A program made the translations under genes and the position numbers. Positions 1 through 9,039 of a stretch of DNA of 64,000 nt are shown piece by piece. This stretch comes from Yoonia sp034652275. Lineage in GTDB: Bacteria; Pseudomonadota; Alphaproteobacteria; Rhodobacterales; Rhodobacteraceae. The stretch covers positions 992,001 through 1,056,000 of the forward strand of contig NZ_JAXIWG010000001.1 of assembly GCF_034652275.1 (NCBI RefSeq), in the 5' to 3' direction. Numbering within the stretch: position 1 is the stretch's first letter; the number at the start of each line of letters is the position of its first letter. A model generated the notes under the pieces. That model made no database searches, was not told the origin of the DNA, and worked only from the letters and a program-made list of their open reading frames with translations.

Positions 1-298
1 TGTGGCATTCCGTCACCTGATCGGCACCCTGCATTGCGCGTTCGAACCCAGTCTGCGCGGCTTTGGTATGTTCCGACAGCCCCACCGCGACATAAACGAC
101 ATAAGCGCGGCCCGTCTGCGCGGGATCGAGCCGTGCGCGATACCCGGTGATGACACCGCTGCGTTCAAGGTCCTGCACCCGCCGCAGGCAGGCCGAAGGC
201 GACAGCCCGACCTTTTCGGCCAGTTGCAGGTTGCTGATCCGGCCATCGCGGGACAGAATGCGCAATATCTGCGCGTTGATCTGGTCAATCTGGGTCAT
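1..298 (-). CDS. Lrp/AsnC family transcriptional regulator (partial, C-terminus off window)
   Basis: A DNA-binding regulator of the Lrp/AsnC family, which senses amino acids and controls nearby genes. Reading leftwards from the ATG at 298 the protein begins MTQIDQINAQILRIL and continues into a classic winged helix-turn-helix (about residues 4-60, with SNLQLAEKVGLSPSACLRR at 22-40) and the first strand of the ligand-binding RAM domain. Only 99 codons are inside the window; no stop is reached. It is transcribed divergently from a LysE-type exporter 72 bases away, the usual arrangement of an Lrp-type regulator with the amino-acid efflux gene it controls. Family certain; effector unknown. Confidence 0.9.
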   Translation of the reverse strand, partial: MTQIDQINAQILRILSRDGRISNLQLAEKVGLSPSACLRRVQDLERSGVITGYRARLDPAQTGRAYVVYVAVGLSEHTKAAQTGFERAMQGADQVTECH

Positions 299-300
299 GG

Positions 301-370
301 ATTGCACAGATAGTCTATTCCCGCACAACTTGGCAATTTCATTGCGCAATCTGCCCACTATTGTTGCGCG
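301..370. promoter_or_regulatory. Divergent promoter/operator region between the lrp-like and lysE-like genes
   Basis: The 72-base gap holds a perfect 10-base palindrome ATTGCGCAAT at 341-350, a related TTGTTGCGCG at 361-370 and an ATTGCACA at 301-308. Spaced TTGC/GCAA half-sites like these are plausible binding sites for the Lrp-type regulator. This is inference from position and symmetry. Confidence 0.4.
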
Positions 371-970
371 ATGACCTATGAAATCCTGATCGCTCTTGTG
401 GGCTTTGCCTTTGCCTCATCCATCACACCGGGGCCGAACAACGTGATGCTGATGGCGTCGGGGGCCAATTACGGGCTGCGCCGGACGGTGCCCCATATGC
501 TGGGCATCTCGGTCGGCCATGCGTTCATGGTGTTCATGGTCGGGGTGGTTCTTTTGGGTGTGTTCCTGACCTATCCCGCGCTGAACATCGTGCTCAAGGT
601 GGTCAGTGCCGCCTATATGCTGTGGCTGGCGTGGAAGATCGCCAATGCCGTGCCACCCGAGGCAAAAGCGGTCACAGGCAAGCCTTTTACCTTTCTGCAG
701 GCCGCCGCCTTTCAATGGGTCAACCCCAAAGCGTGGTTCATGGCGATCACCGCGATCAGCGCCTATGCGCCGCAGGATCGCGGGCTGGTGGTGGGGTCGC
801 TGATGGTGGCAGGGGTTTTCGCCGCAACCAACCTGCCCGCCGTCACCGTCTGGGCCTGGATCGGGGTGCAGGTCCGCCGCTGGCTGGGCACGGCGCGGCG
901 GTTGCGGATGTTCAACATCACCATGGCGGTGCTGCTGGTCGCTTCGCTCTGGCCGATGCTGGTGGCCTAG
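371..970 (+). CDS. LysE/RhtB family amino-acid exporter
   Basis: A 199-residue inner-membrane protein with about six hydrophobic segments, the usual length of the LysE/RhtB efflux family, which exports amino acids such as lysine, homoserine or threonine by secondary transport. The family signature is visible near the N-terminus (SSITPGPNNVMLMASG, about 16-31), as is the conserved QWVNPKAW stretch at about 116-123. The divergent Lrp-type gene suggests regulation by intracellular amino acid. The stop codon overlaps the stop codon of the convergent uvrD gene by a few bases. Substrate cannot be told from sequence. Confidence 0.92.
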   Translation: MTYEILIALVGFAFASSITPGPNNVMLMASGANYGLRRTVPHMLGISVGHAFMVFMVGVVLLGVFLTYPALNIVLKVVSAAYMLWLAWKIANAVPPEAKAVTGKPFTFLQAAAFQWVNPKAWFMAITAISAYAPQDRGLVVGSLMVAGVFAATNLPAVTVWAWIGVQVRRWLGTARRLRMFNITMAVLLVASLWPMLVA

Positions 971-3357
971 AACGGCACGTCATCGGCCGCATCGGCGCTG
1001 ACGATGAAACGGCCCACCACATGTTTTGTGCCCGCCTTGTCAAAGGCGATTTCCAGCTTGTCGCCTTCGATCGCGAGCACGTTCCCATAACCGAATTTCT
1101 GGTGGAACACGCGGTCATCCACGCTGAAGGCCGACACGGCGGTCGCGTCGATCGTCATGTTGCGCGCCTCGGACGGAACGCCCAAGCCGCGCTGCTGGCT
1201 GCGCCCCTGCAACCGCCGCCAGCCCGGCGAATTATAGACATCGGCATCATGCGCCTTTTGATGCAGGTCAGACCCCATCGCCCCCATGATCGCAGGGGAC
1301 GCACTGGCCGCCATGCCCGCCGCCCCGTAACCGCCGCCATAAAGGCCAGGCGGGGTCAGCACCTCGACATGATCCGCGGGCAATTCGTCGATAAACCGCG
1401 ACGGCATCTGCGACTGCCACTGGCCGTAAACCCGGCGGTTGGCGGCGAAAGAGATGGTGCAAAGCTCTTCGGCCCGCGTGATGCCGACATAGGCAAGGCG
1501 GCGTTCTTCCTCCAGCCCCTTCAGCCCGCTTTCATCCATAGAGCGTTGCGAGGGGAACAGCCCGTCCTCCCAGCCCGGCAGAAACACGGCAGGAAATTCC
1601 AGCCCCTTGGCCGCGTGCAGGGTCATGATGCTGACTTTTTCGCCTTGCTCTTCCGTTTCATTGTCCATGATCAGGCTGACATGTTCGAGAAACCCTTGCA
1701 GGTTCTCGAAATTCTCCAGCGCCTTGACCAATTCCTTGAGGTTTTCAAGCCGCCCCGGCGCCTCTGGCGTCTTGTCGTTCTGCCAAAAGCCGGTGTAGCC
1801 GCTCTCGTCCAAGATCATCTCGGCCAGTTCCACATGGGTATCCGCCTCGGCGCGGACCTGCGCATGCCAACGGTCCAGCCCCCCGACCAGTTCGGTCAGT
1901 TCCTTCAACCCCTTGCCACCCAGCAGACGCCCTTGGCAAACCAGCCGCGCCCCTTCGACCAAGGACACGCCATTGCTGCGCGCGGTGCGCTGAATGGTCT
2001 GGATCGCCTTGTCGCCCAAGCCGCGTTTGGGGGTGTTCACGATCCGCTCGAAGGCGAGATCATCGGCAGGCGACACGGCCAGCCGGAAATAGGCCATCGC
2101 ATCGCGGATTTCCATGCGTTCATAGAATCGCGGCCCCCCGATCACGCGGTAGGGCAGACCGATGGTCAGAAAACGGTCCTCGAAAGCGCGCATCTGGTGG
2201 CTGGCGCGCACGAGAATCGCCATGCTGTCCAGCCCCAGAGGCGCCATGCCGCGGGTGCCGCGCTGGCTCGCCTCGATTTCCTCGCCTATCCAGCGTGCCT
2301 CTTCCTCGCCATCCCAATGGCCGATCAGACGGACCTTTTCACCTTCCTTGACAGAGGTGAACAAGGTCTTGCCCAACCGCCCCTTGTTGGCGGCAATCAC
2401 GCCGGAGGCGGCAGCCAGAATATGCGGGGTAGAGCGGTAATTCTCCTCCAGCCGCACCACATGCGCGCCCGGAAAATCAGCCTCGAACCGCAGGATATTG
2501 CCCACTTCGGCCCCGCGCCAGCCATAGATCGACTGGTCGTCATCGCCCACACAGCAGATGTTCTTGTGCCCGGCCGCCAGCAGGCGCAGCCACAGATACT
2601 GAGCGACGTTGGTATCCTGATATTCGTCCACAAGGATATAGCGGAACCGCGTCTGGTACTGCCGCAGCACATCAGGGTACTTCTGGAAAATCGTGACCAT
2701 ATGCAAAAGGATATCGCCAAAATCGACGGCGTTGAGGTCGATCAGACGGCGCTGATAGGCGGCGTAAAGGTCCACGCCCTTGCCATCGAAGGCCCCGCTT
2801 TCAGCGACAGGCACCTTGTCGGGCGTCAGCGCCTTGTTCTTCCACCCATCGATGATCCCCGCCAGCATGCGTGGCGGCCAGCGTTTTTCGTCGATATCGG
2901 ATGCCACAACCAGCTGCTTGAGCAGCCGCAACTGGTCGTCGGTATCCAGAATCGTAAAGCTGGATTGCAGCCCCACCAGTTCGGCATGGCGGCGCAACAG
3001 TTTCGCGCTGACCGAATGGAAGGTGCCCAGCCACGGCATCCCCTCAACCGCCTCTCCCATCAGGGCGGAAATCCGGTTCTTCATCTCGCGCGCGGCCTTG
3101 TTGGTAAAGGTGACGGCCAGCACCTCTTGCGGGCGCGCGGACCGTGTCGCCAGCAGATGCGCAATGCGGCTGGTCAGCGCCTTGGTCTTGCCGGTCCCCG
3201 CCCCCGCCAGCATCAGCACTGGCCCGTCCAGCGTTTCCACCGCCTGCCGCTGTGCGGGGTTCAGCCCGTCGAGATAGGGCATCGCAGGCCGCGCCATCGC
3301 GCGCTGGCTCAACGGCACGGCCGCCTCGAAGGCGTCATCTTCGGAATAATCACTCAT
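967..3357 (-). CDS. uvrD: UvrD/PcrA-type ATP-dependent DNA helicase
   Basis: A superfamily 1A 3'-5' DNA helicase of 796 residues, acting in nucleotide-excision and mismatch repair and in removing proteins from DNA. Visible motifs: Q motif GLNPAQRQAV (31-40), Walker A AGAGTGKT (51-58), TFTNKAAREM, DEYQDTN (motif II), GDDDQSIYGWRGA (motif III) and LEENYRST (motif IV). Near the C-terminus lie TLHAAKGLEFPAVFLPG and RRLAYVGITRA. I chose the ATG at 3357 (MSDYSEDD) because homology starts shortly after it; the open frame extends 21 codons upstream without family similarity. Its end abuts the convergent exporter gene. Confidence 0.93.
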   Translation of the reverse strand: MSDYSEDDAFEAAVPLSQRAMARPAMPYLDGLNPAQRQAVETLDGPVLMLAGAGTGKTKALTSRIAHLLATRSARPQEVLAVTFTNKAAREMKNRISALMGEAVEGMPWLGTFHSVSAKLLRRHAELVGLQSSFTILDTDDQLRLLKQLVVASDIDEKRWPPRMLAGIIDGWKNKALTPDKVPVAESGAFDGKGVDLYAAYQRRLIDLNAVDFGDILLHMVTIFQKYPDVLRQYQTRFRYILVDEYQDTNVAQYLWLRLLAAGHKNICCVGDDDQSIYGWRGAEVGNILRFEADFPGAHVVRLEENYRSTPHILAAASGVIAANKGRLGKTLFTSVKEGEKVRLIGHWDGEEEARWIGEEIEASQRGTRGMAPLGLDSMAILVRASHQMRAFEDRFLTIGLPYRVIGGPRFYERMEIRDAMAYFRLAVSPADDLAFERIVNTPKRGLGDKAIQTIQRTARSNGVSLVEGARLVCQGRLLGGKGLKELTELVGGLDRWHAQVRAEADTHVELAEMILDESGYTGFWQNDKTPEAPGRLENLKELVKALENFENLQGFLEHVSLIMDNETEEQGEKVSIMTLHAAKGLEFPAVFLPGWEDGLFPSQRSMDESGLKGLEEERRLAYVGITRAEELCTISFAANRRVYGQWQSQMPSRFIDELPADHVEVLTPPGLYGGGYGAAGMAASASPAIMGAMGSDLHQKAHDADVYNSPGWRRLQGRSQQRGLGVPSEARNMTIDATAVSAFSVDDRVFHQKFGYGNVLAIEGDKLEIAFDKAGTKHVVGRFIVSADAADDVPF

Positions 3358-3427
3358 CCCCCAGACATAGCGCCAACGCCGCCCCATGAAAAGCCTTGTT
3401 CTACTTCCGTTCCACCCCATCGTTCGA

Positions 3428-3450
3428 GCAAAAATATCCCCGCCGGAGGC
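3428..3450. repeat. Short intergenic repeat, copy 1
   Basis: The stretch CAAAAATATCCCCGCCGGAG plus GC (3429-3450) matches 8716-8737 with only two differences. It lies between two divergent genes. A related copy is at 13948-13970. Elements of this look are common between genes in Rhodobacteraceae; their role is not clear. Confidence 0.6.
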
Positions 3451-3496
3451 CTCCCGGCCATTGCAAATGGCGGGAAATCCCCCCTAACGTCCGGGC

Positions 3497-4636
3497 ATGA
3501 ACGCTCATGCCCGATATCCCGCGATCTCTGACCTGAAAACCCGCGCGCGGGCCCGTATCCCGCATTTCGTCTGGGAATACCTCGACAGCGCCACAGGGGT
3601 CGAGGCCACGCAAAGACGCAACCGCACCGCACTCGATCAGGTGCTGCTGAACCCCTCGATCCTGCACGGCGAGTTCACACCCGATCTGTCCACAACCCTG
3701 CTGGGGCGCGAACATCCGCTGCCCATCGGGATCGCGCCCTTGGGCATGTCGGGGTTGATCTGGCCGGGCGCGGAGCAGATGCTGGCGCGCACCGCCGCGC
3801 GCGAGACTATCCCCTACACGCTCTCCACCGTCGCCAGCCAACTGCCCGAGGATGTGGGGCCGCATGCGGGCGATCAAGGCTGGTTCCAGCTTTACCCCCC
3901 GCGCGATCCGGTGATCCGCGACGATATCCTGAACCGCGCCAAGGGTGCGGGGTTTCATACGCTGGTGCTGACGGTCGATGTGCCCGTCGCCTCGCGCCGC
4001 GAACGCCAGACGCGGGGCGGGCTGACGCAGCCGCCGAAACTGACGCCGCGGCTGGCCATGCAGGCGGCGCGCTGCCCCGCCTGGCTGATGGGGATCCGGC
4101 AGACCGGCATGCCGCGCCTGCGGCTCATGGAAAGCTATAGTCAGGTCAAAGGCTCGCTGCCGTCCAACCAGCATGTCGGCTACCTTTTGCGCACCTCGCC
4201 GGATTGGGATTATTTCAAGGCCCTGCGCGATGCATGGGACGGCCCGCTTGTGGTCAAGGGCGTCGGCCGCGCCGATGATGCCGCACGCCTGACCGACGAA
4301 GGCGCGGATGCGATCTGGGTCAGCAACCACGCTGGCCGCCAGTTCGACGGCGGTCCCGCCAGTATCGAAACCCTGCCTGCGATCCGTGCGGCGACCACCT
4401 TGCCCGTGATCTTCGACAGTGGCATCGAAGGCGGACTCGACATTTTGCGTGCGCTGGCCTTGGGCGCGGATTTCGTGATGCTGGGTCGCGCCTTCCATTA
4501 CGGCCTTGCCGCCTTGGGGGAACCGGGGGCGGCGCATGTGCTGGATATCCTGCGGCAGGACATGATTTCCAATATGGGCCAGCTGGGCGCGCGCAGCCTG
4601 AAAGACCTGCCCGCCTGCCTGCGCCAGTCATCGTAA
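3497..4636 (+). CDS. FMN-dependent alpha-hydroxy-acid dehydrogenase (L-lactate dehydrogenase family)
   Basis: A 379-residue TIM-barrel flavoenzyme of the LldD/glycolate-oxidase/cytochrome b2 family, which oxidises L-2-hydroxy acids to 2-oxo acids. Family features are visible: PIGIAPLGMSGLIWPGAE near residue 76, WFQLYPPRD (FMN/substrate pocket), LTVDVPVASRRERQ, then VVKGVGRADDA and SNHAGRQFDGGPAS, which carries the catalytic His and substrate-binding Arg. FDSGIEGGLDILRALALGAD binds the FMN phosphate. The catalytic loop reads SNHAGRQ rather than the commoner SNHGGRQ. It is a single gene, 60 bases ahead of pyc. Lactate is the likeliest substrate, but mandelate or glycolate cannot be excluded. 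Confidence 0.88.
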   Translation: MNAHARYPAISDLKTRARARIPHFVWEYLDSATGVEATQRRNRTALDQVLLNPSILHGEFTPDLSTTLLGREHPLPIGIAPLGMSGLIWPGAEQMLARTAARETIPYTLSTVASQLPEDVGPHAGDQGWFQLYPPRDPVIRDDILNRAKGAGFHTLVLTVDVPVASRRERQTRGGLTQPPKLTPRLAMQAARCPAWLMGIRQTGMPRLRLMESYSQVKGSLPSNQHVGYLLRTSPDWDYFKALRDAWDGPLVVKGVGRADDAARLTDEGADAIWVSNHAGRQFDGGPASIETLPAIRAATTLPVIFDSGIEGGLDILRALALGADFVMLGRAFHYGLAALGEPGAAHVLDILRQDMISNMGQLGARSLKDLPACLRQSS

Positions 4637-4696
4637 TCGTCCTAGACGCCTCGCAATTTGCCGCTTACCAATGCTGCAACTGCGAAGGAGACGACA

Positions 4697-7600
4697 ATGG
4701 CCGATTTCAAGAAAATCCTGATTGCCAACCGTGGCGAAATCGCGATCCGCATCATGCGGGCCGCCAACGAGATGGGCAAAAAGACCGTCGCCGTCTTCGC
4801 CGAAGAGGACAAGCTCGGCCTGCACCGCTTCAAGGCGGATGAAGCCTACCGGATCGGCGAAGGCATGGGGCCGGTTGCTGCCTATCTTTCGATCGACGAG
4901 ATCATCCGCGTCGCCAAGATGTCGGGCGCTGACGCGATCCACCCCGGCTATGGCCTTTTGTCGGAAAACCCCGATTTCGTGGATGCCTGCACCGCGAACG
5001 GGATCACCTTTATCGGTCCCAAGGCCGAAACCATGCGCCAATTGGGCGACAAGGCCAGCGCGCGGCGCGTTGCAATGGAAGCGGGCGTGCCCGTCATCCC
5101 CGCGACCGAAGTGCTGGGCGATGACATGGATGCCATCCGCAAGGAAGCGGCCGAGGTCGGCTATCCTTTGATGCTCAAGGCGTCATGGGGCGGCGGCGGG
5201 CGCGGGATGCGCCCGATCATGAACGAAAAGGAACTCGAGGAAAAAGTCCGCGAAGGCAGGCGGGAGGCTGAAGCCGCATTCGGCAACGGCGAAGGATACC
5301 TTGAAAAGATGATCATGCGCGCCCGCCATGTCGAGGTGCAGATATTGGGCGACAGCCACGGCAATATCTATCATCTGTGGGAACGCGATTGTTCGGTCCA
5401 GCGGCGCAATCAAAAGGTCGTCGAACGCGCCCCCGCCCCCTATCTGTCTGCCGCCCAGCGCGAACAGATCTGCAATCTGGGCAAGAAAATCTGTTCCCAT
5501 GTGAACTACGAATGCGCAGGCACCGTCGAATTCTTGATGGATATGGAGTCAGGCGAATTCTATTTCATCGAGGTGAACCCCCGCGTGCAGGTCGAACATA
5601 CCGTGACCGAAGAAGTCACCGGCATCGACATCGTGCGCGCGCAAATCCTGATCGCCGAAGGCAAATCACTGGTCGAGGCGACAGGTTGTGCCAGCCAGTA
5701 TGACGTAAAACTCGACGGTCATGCCCTGCAATGCCGCGTGACAACCGAAGACCCGCAGAACAATTTCATCCCCGATTACGGGCGCATCCAGATGTATCGC
5801 TCGGCCACGGGTCCGGGCATCCGGCTTGACGGCGGGACCGCCTATTCGGGGGCCGTCATCACGCGCTATTACGACAGCTTGCTGACCAAGGTCACAGCCC
5901 GCGCGCCCACGCCGGAAATGGCGATTGCGCGGATGGACCGCGCCTTGCGCGAATTCCGCATCCGTGGGGTGTCCACCAACATCGCCTTTGTCGAAAACCT
6001 GCTGAAACACCCGACCTTCCTGAACAACGAATACCACACCAAGTTCATCGACGAGACGCCGGATCTCTTCAACTTCACCAAACGCCGCGACCGCGCGACG
6101 AAGATCCTGACCTATATCGCCGATATCACCGTGAACGGGCATCCCGAAACCGCAGGCCGGCCGCGCCCTGCCGCCGATGTCCGCCTGCCCCGACCGCCCG
6201 TCAAACCCACGAGCAACCTGACCCCCGGCACACGCAATATCCTCGACGCCCAAGGCCCAGAAGCCGTGGCGCAATGGATGCGCGACCAGAAACAGGTACT
6301 GGTCACCGACACGACCATGCGCGACGGGCACCAGTCCCTGCTTGCCACGCGGATGCGGTCGATCGACATGATCAACGCGGCCCCCGCCTATGCCGCGAAA
6401 ATGCACGGGCTGTTCAGCGTCGAATGCTGGGGTGGTGCGACCTTTGATGTGGCCTACCGGTTTTTGCAGGAATGCCCGTGGCAGCGCCTGCGCGATATCC
6501 GCGCCGCTATGCCCAATATCATGACACAGATGCTGCTGCGTGCCTCGAACGGCGTGGGCTATACCAATTACCCCGACAATGTGGTGCAGAGCTTTGTGGC
6601 CCAGGCCGCGACATCCGGCGTCGATGTGTTCCGCGTGTTCGACAGCCTGAACTGGGTCGACAACATGCGCGTGGCCATGGACGCGGTAATCGACGCGAAC
6701 AAGGTCTGCGAAGGCACGATCTGCTATACTGGCGACCTCTTGGACCCTGCGCGCAGCAAATACGACCTGAAATACTACATCGGTATGGCCAAGGAACTGG
6801 AGGCCGCGGGCGCGCATGTGCTGGGGCTCAAAGACATGGCGGGGCTTTTGAAACCCGCCGCCGCGACCGTGCTGATCAAGGCGCTGAAGGACGAGATCGG
6901 CCTGCCCGTACATTTCCACACGCATGACACCTCGGGGGCGGCGATTGCGACAGTGCTGGCCGCCGCAGCCGCAGGTGTGGATTGCATCGATGCCGCGATG
7001 GATTCTTTCTCGGGCAACACATCGCAGCCGACGCTTGGGTCCATCGTCGAGGCGTTGCGCGGCACCGACCGCGACACCGGCCTCGACATCGCTGCGATCC
7101 GCGAGATCAGCAATTACTTCGAACAGGTCCGCGCGCATTACGCCGCCTTCGAATCGGGGCTGCAGGCCCCCGCTTCCGAAGTCTACCTGCACGAAATGCC
7201 CGGCGGCCAGTTCACCAATCTCAAGGCGCAGGCGCGGTCCTTGGGGCTGGAGGACCGCTGGCACGAGGTGGCACAGACCTATGCCGACGTGAACCAGATG
7301 TTCGGTGATATCGTCAAGGTCACGCCATCGTCCAAGGTGGTGGGCGACATGGCACTGATGATGGTCAGCCAGAACCTGACCCGCGCGCAGGTTGAGGACC
7401 CCAAGACGGATGTGTCCTTCCCCGACAGCGTGATCGACATGATGCGCGGCAATCTGGGCCAACCGCCGGGCGGCTGGCCTGCCGCCTTGCAAAAAAAGAT
7501 CCTCAAAGGCGAAAAGGCGCAGACCGAACGCCCTGGAAAATCGCTGCCACCCGTCGATCTGGCCAAGACCAAGGCCGAATTGCAGGCGAAATTCGAGGAT

Positions 7601-8140
7601 GTCATCATTGATGACGAAGATCTGAACGGGTATCTCATGTATCCGAAGGTCTTTCTTGATTACACCGCGCGGCATGAAATCTATGGCCCCGTGCGCACCC
7701 TGCCGACGCGGACCTTCTTTTACGGGATGGAACCGGGCGAGGAAATCGCCGCCGAAATCGACCCCGGCAAGACGCTCGAAATCCGCATGCAGGCTGTGGC
7801 CGACATGAACGAGGATGGCGAGGTCAAGGTGTTCTTCGAGCTTAACGGCCAACCCCGCACGATCCGCGTGACGAACCGGCTTGCCGCCGCCGACAAGGTC
7901 AAGCGCCCCAAGGCGGAACTCGGCAATCCGGGCCACATTGGCGCGCCGATGCCCGGGGTTGTGGCCAGCGTGGCAGCCGTCGCAGGCAAAGAGGTCAAGG
8001 CGGGCGATCTGTTGCTGACGATCGAGGCAATGAAGATGGAAACCGGCATCCATGCCGAACGCAATGCGGTGATCAAGGCCGTGCATGTCCATCCCGGCAG
8101 CCAGATCGACGCCAAGGATCTGCTGGTCGAGTTGGAGTAA
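4697..8140 (+). CDS. pyc: Pyruvate carboxylase
   Basis: A single-chain biotin-dependent pyruvate carboxylase of 1147 residues, the normal length, converting pyruvate, bicarbonate and ATP to oxaloacetate (anaplerosis). Domains in order: biotin carboxylase (about 1-450; ATP-grasp loop KASWGGGGRGMRPI near 162, EVNPRVQVEHTVTE), carboxyltransferase (about 520-800; TDTTMRDGHQSLLATR, FHTHDTSG), PYC/OADA tetramerisation domain, and a C-terminal biotinyl domain whose EAMKMET places the biotinylated lysine near 1113. The ATG at 4697 (MADFKKILIANRGEIA) is preceded by AAGGAG at 4685-4690, which decides the start over an in-frame ATG at 4658. Confidence 0.97.
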   Translation: MADFKKILIANRGEIAIRIMRAANEMGKKTVAVFAEEDKLGLHRFKADEAYRIGEGMGPVAAYLSIDEIIRVAKMSGADAIHPGYGLLSENPDFVDACTANGITFIGPKAETMRQLGDKASARRVAMEAGVPVIPATEVLGDDMDAIRKEAAEVGYPLMLKASWGGGGRGMRPIMNEKELEEKVREGRREAEAAFGNGEGYLEKMIMRARHVEVQILGDSHGNIYHLWERDCSVQRRNQKVVERAPAPYLSAAQREQICNLGKKICSHVNYECAGTVEFLMDMESGEFYFIEVNPRVQVEHTVTEEVTGIDIVRAQILIAEGKSLVEATGCASQYDVKLDGHALQCRVTTEDPQNNFIPDYGRIQMYRSATGPGIRLDGGTAYSGAVITRYYDSLLTKVTARAPTPEMAIARMDRALREFRIRGVSTNIAFVENLLKHPTFLNNEYHTKFIDETPDLFNFTKRRDRATKILTYIADITVNGHPETAGRPRPAADVRLPRPPVKPTSNLTPGTRNILDAQGPEAVAQWMRDQKQVLVTDTTMRDGHQSLLATRMRSIDMINAAPAYAAKMHGLFSVECWGGATFDVAYRFLQECPWQRLRDIRAAMPNIMTQMLLRASNGVGYTNYPDNVVQSFVAQAATSGVDVFRVFDSLNWVDNMRVAMDAVIDANKVCEGTICYTGDLLDPARSKYDLKYYIGMAKELEAAGAHVLGLKDMAGLLKPAAATVLIKALKDEIGLPVHFHTHDTSGAAIATVLAAAAAGVDCIDAAMDSFSGNTSQPTLGSIVEALRGTDRDTGLDIAAIREISNYFEQVRAHYAAFESGLQAPASEVYLHEMPGGQFTNLKAQARSLGLEDRWHEVAQTYADVNQMFGDIVKVTPSSKVVGDMALMMVSQNLTRAQVEDPKTDVSFPDSVIDMMRGNLGQPPGGWPAALQKKILKGEKAQTERPGKSLPPVDLAKTKAELQAKFEDVIIDDEDLNGYLMYPKVFLDYTARHEIYGPVRTLPTRTFFYGMEPGEEIAAEIDPGKTLEIRMQAVADMNEDGEVKVFFELNGQPRTIRVTNRLAAADKVKRPKAELGNPGHIGAPMPGVVASVAAVAGKEVKAGDLLLTIEAMKMETGIHAERNAVIKAVHVHPGSQIDAKDLLVELE

Positions 8141-8196
8141 TGGGCATACCGCATTTGCTGACACCGGCAACATAAGCGACCGGGAACAGGACACCC

Positions 8197-8586
8197 ATGC
8201 CACAGCACCTGTCCCTCGTCGCCCTGATTGTCCCCGACTACGACAGCGCCATCGCCTTCTTTACGGGGGCGTTGGGCTTCGATCTGCTGGAAGACACCGA
8301 TCTGGGCCATGGCAAGCGCTGGGTCAGGGTTGCCCCCAAAGGCGCCCAGACGGCCTTCCTGCTGGCCCGCGCGGTCGATGACCGGCAGCGCGCCGCGATC
8401 GGCAACCAAGGCGGCGGGCGCGTCTGGCTGTTCTTGCAGACAGATGATTTCGACAAAGATCACGCAAAGATGCAGGCCTGCGGTATCGCGTTCGAGGAAT
8501 CGCCGCGCGATGAACCCTATGGCCGCGTTGCCGTTTTTTCTGATCCGTTCGGCAACCGGTGGGACCTGATCCAGTTCGTGCGCTGA
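8197..8586 (+). CDS. VOC family (glyoxalase/bleomycin-resistance-like) protein
   Basis: A 129-residue protein of the vicinal oxygen chelate superfamily. It shows the paired beta-alpha-beta-beta-beta pattern: LSLVALIVPDYDSAIAFFTG near the start and VAVFSDPFGNRWDLIQF at the end, with a Glu/His-rich middle. Members bind a divalent metal and act as lyases, isomerases, dioxygenases or antibiotic-binding proteins; the substrate here cannot be told. It lies 56 bases after pyc and may be cotranscribed. Confidence 0.82.
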   Translation: MPQHLSLVALIVPDYDSAIAFFTGALGFDLLEDTDLGHGKRWVRVAPKGAQTAFLLARAVDDRQRAAIGNQGGGRVWLFLQTDDFDKDHAKMQACGIAFEESPRDEPYGRVAVFSDPFGNRWDLIQFVR

Positions 8587-8898
8587 CATCTGCACCGCTC
8601 GCTGCCGCAGTGCAGCCACGACAAGCGTGATAAGACACAAACGCCAGGCGGGTCAGGCTGGACTGCTGCAAGCAAGGTGCAGGACCCGCTTGCGCCCCTT
8701 CCCGCTTCTTTTTTCCAAAAATACTCCCGCCGGAGGCCCCCCTTACCGCAAGGCACCCCGCCACGGGGTGTCTGCCGTAGGGCGGGGTTCACCCCGCCAA
8801 ACCTGCCTGCCCGACAAACGAGAGAAAAACACCAGGCGTTGCAATTTTGGCCTTGCGGACCGCGCCAAGTGTTTGTAATTCACGCCTCACCAACGGAT
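8587..8898. other. Non-coding stretch with repeat and two hairpins ahead of tRNA-Gly
   Basis: About 310 bases without a convincing gene. It contains copy 2 of the short intergenic repeat (8705-8737) and two strong hairpins: CACCCCG/CGGGGTG at 8754-8770 (3-base loop) and GGCGGGG/CCCCGCC at 8781-8798 (4-base loop). The hairpins may end transcription from the pyc side; neither has a long T run. The remainder may carry the tRNA promoter, which I could not identify. Confidence 0.5.
8705..8737. repeat. Short intergenic repeat, copy 2
   Basis: Bases 8705-8727 are identical over 23 positions to 13948-13970 (CTTCTTTTTTCCAAAAATAC followed by TCC). The 3' half (8716-8737) matches copy 1 at 3429-3450 with two mismatches, so this copy joins the halves seen separately in the other two. 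Confidence 0.65.
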
Positions 8899-8973
8899 GC
8901 GGGCGTAGCTCAGGGGTAGAGCATAACCTTGCCAAGGTTAGGGTCGAGAGTTCGAATCTCTTCGCCCGCTCCA
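8899..8973 (+). tRNA. tRNA-Gly (anticodon GCC)
   Basis: A complete cloverleaf can be drawn. Acceptor stem GCGGGCG pairs with CGCCCGC (8963-8969), the D-arm contains AGCTCAGGGGTAGAGC, and anticodon stem TAACC/GGTTA encloses the loop TTGCCAA with anticodon GCC. The T-arm reads GAGAGTTCGAATCTC, the discriminator is T at 8970, and CCA is encoded at 8971-8973. Length 75 with CCA. Confidence 0.96.
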
Positions 8974-9003
8974 ATTGGTTCACTGGCCCAGCGGGCCGTT
9001 TGC

Positions 9004-9030
9004 AAAGGCCGCCTTTCAGGGCGGCCTTTT
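9004..9030 (+). terminator. Rho-independent terminator after tRNA-Gly
   Basis: AAGGCCGCC at 9005-9013 pairs with GGCGGCCTT at 9020-9028, followed by a short T run. It sits 31 bases after the tRNA and can end its transcript; it is also 10 bases from the end of the convergent receiver-like gene. Confidence 0.8.
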
Positions 9031-9039
9031 GCATTGGGA

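Noticed and set aside
622..3531. Open frame of about 970 codons on the plus strand opposite uvrD
   Set aside because: It overlaps uvrD completely, has no family motifs and an Arg/His/Pro-heavy composition typical of antisense frames in GC-rich DNA.
5666..8203. Open frame of about 845 codons on the minus strand opposite pyruvate carboxylase
   Set aside because: Shadow of pyc; low-complexity His/Arg/Gly composition and no ribosome-binding site or motif.
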